Origin: an uncultured Holophagaceae bacterium
GTDB lineage: Bacteria; Acidobacteriota; Holophagae; Holophagales; Holophagaceae
Direction: 5' to 3'
Assembly: GCA_903890595.1 (NCBI GenBank)
Contig: CAITBU010000103.1
Span: forward strand, 1 to 8,347
Length of the DNA: 8,347 nucleotides
Below, in pieces: positions 8,101-8,347 of this stretch (position 1 is its first letter; each line of letters starts with the position of its first letter). Position numbers and translations under genes: made by a program. The notes below the pieces were generated by a model. It was not told where the DNA came from, did not search any database, and saw nothing but the letters and a program-made list of their open reading frames with translations.

Positions 8101-8343
8101 GGTGGACTGCATGTAGAGCATGCTGTCCACGCCGTTGAGCTGCTGCTCCAGGGGCGCGGCCACGGACTGCTCGATGGTCACTGCGTCGGCGCCCGTGTAG
8201 GAGGTCGTGATCTGGATCTGGGGCGGGACGATCTCCGGGAACTGCGCCACCGGCAACCCGCGCATGGACACCAGGCCCGCGATGAGCGTGATGATCGCAA
8301 TCACCATGGCCACGATGGGGCGGTTGATGAAGAACTTCACCAT
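5197..8343 (-). CDS. RND family multidrug efflux transporter, HAE1/AcrB type, inner-membrane subunit
   Basis: A complete 1048-residue protein, the usual length for HAE1 pumps, which use the proton gradient to expel drugs, detergents or solvents through a periplasmic adaptor and outer-membrane channel. The N-terminus (MVKFFINRPIVAMVIAII) is canonical, so ATG 8343 is secure even though only 4 bases lie upstream. Layout: helix 1 about 10-28; first porter/docking loop about 40-335; helices 2-6 about 340-497; helix 7 about 538-556; second periplasmic loop about 560-868; helices 8-12 about 872-1032; short acidic tail. Proton-relay residues are present: Asp408 and Asp409 in GLVVDDAIVVVE (helix 4), Lys939 in GLSAKNAILIVEF (helix 10), and Arg971/Thr976 in RLRPILMTS (helix 11). 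The paired Asp in helix 4 indicates drug (HAE) rather than heavy-metal (HME) type. No frameshift is visible. The adaptor gene is expected upstream, beyond the right edge; no outer-membrane channel follows. The substrate is unknown. Confidence 0.97.
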   Translation of the reverse strand: MVKFFINRPIVAMVIAIITLIAGLVSMRGLPVAQFPEIVPPQIQITTSYTGADAVTIEQSVAAPLEQQLNGVDSMLYMQSTNANDGTMSETVTFDVSTDVSLDQVNAQNRVAQAQPFLPTDVNQNGMVIRKSTGMALMLIAVYSPKSTYDSLFLANYATINIIDPLYRIPGVGQVIIFGAGDYAMRIWVKPDLLAKLGITVPDINKAVQQQSAVNPSGQIGAEPMPKGQEMTYTVRAQGRLQNPEEFAKIVVRANPDGSVVRLGDVARIELGAMSYKQISRFNRQPACIIALFQAPGSNSLAVGDAVKKEIENLKKRYPADLQTTVAVDTTLPVMEGIKEILWTLAEAMLLVVFVVYIFLQNWRATLIPMIAVPVSLIGTFAVFPLLGFSINTLSLFGLVLAIGLVVDDAIVVVEAVEHHIEQGMLPREATLQAMREVSGPVVGIALVLSSVFLPVAFLGGIQGRLNKQFAVTIAISVLISAFNALTLSPALAALILKPREQMYGRMARVFDGFNTVLHKATNGYVSLSHRLIRKAMIPLVILAAFALLDGVLGKTLPSSFVPSEDNGYFFLNMQLPPASSLQRTDEVGKKVEAILSETEGVRYITNIEGFSLLNRVSAPYFGFSYVALTPWDDRKHADMEASEILKRLNGRFAREIPEANVFGFLPSAIPGLGTSNGFSLWLQDRSGGNPEYLDRNLKAFLAAARKRPELAGVTSLFNTSTPQILAEVDRDKALKQGVAVGDVYQTLQAYLGGLYLNQFNRFGRQWRVYLQAEGEERRSVDDIGRFHVRNADGAMVPLSALVTPKRIQGPEYTNRFNLMRAAQVLGSAAPGYSSGQAMTALEQVAKEVLPQDMSYDWADLSYQEKKAEGTTGLLFALSIVFVFLILAALYESWSLPFSVLLSVPIAIFGAFLGLWLRKFDFGVFAQIGLVMLVGLSAKNAILIVEFAKDELKKGRGLVDAALEGARLRLRPILMTSFAFILGCVPLWTASGSGAVARRILGTVVIVGMLAATLIAIFVIPVLFVVVERLAGHKDAPSEESVESEGGA

Positions 8344-8347
8344 GGGA

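Noticed and set aside
1..8347. Mobile element, CRISPR array, tRNA or other structured RNA gene
   Set aside because: I saw no regularly spaced short repeats, terminal inverted repeats with a transposase, or tRNA-like cloverleaf; almost all the window is accounted for by four coding genes.

Overview
The window reads as ordinary chromosomal DNA of a GC-rich Gram-negative bacterium. The Gram-negative call rests on a full-length tripartite-type RND efflux pump. The two PAS hybrid histidine kinases, with their HDMNN phosphoacceptor box, resemble those I associate with the Holophaga/Geothrix branch of Acidobacteriota; this is inference from memory, and a deltaproteobacterial-type host is not excluded. 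I see no mobile element, CRISPR array, tRNA or rRNA.

Left half, plus strand (about 1-4663). Two soluble-looking sensor hybrid histidine kinases lie in tandem. The first enters from the left edge without its start (visible part 2-1756). The second is complete (2018-4663, or from 1976). Both end in the same module: coiled-coil linker, HisKA, HATPase and C-terminal receiver. Over the HisKA-HATPase stretch they align without gaps at about 70% identity by hand count. Their PAS arrays differ (at least two versus four), so this looks like a duplicated signalling core coupled to different sensory inputs. Neither has an output domain, and no separate response regulator or HPt protein is in view. The 219-261 bp between them holds an imperfect composite hairpin with a T-rich tail (probable terminator), then an AT-rich stretch with a consensus TATAAT box, so the second kinase probably has its own promoter.

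Right half, minus strand (8343-4671). A complete 1048-residue HAE1/AcrB-type RND transporter is followed 70 bp downstream by a small four-helix membrane protein of the YqhA/UPF0114 family, probably in the same transcript. The periplasmic adaptor that normally accompanies such a pump would lie beyond the right edge and is not seen. The YqhA-like gene converges on the second kinase with only 7 bp between the stop codons.

The four genes form two units: a pair of intracellular phospho-signalling proteins and an efflux operon end. Nothing in the sequence shows that the kinases control the pump. I found no convincing undescribed system. The most notable points are the duplicated kinase core, the intergenic hairpin-promoter arrangement, and the pump-YqhA pairing.
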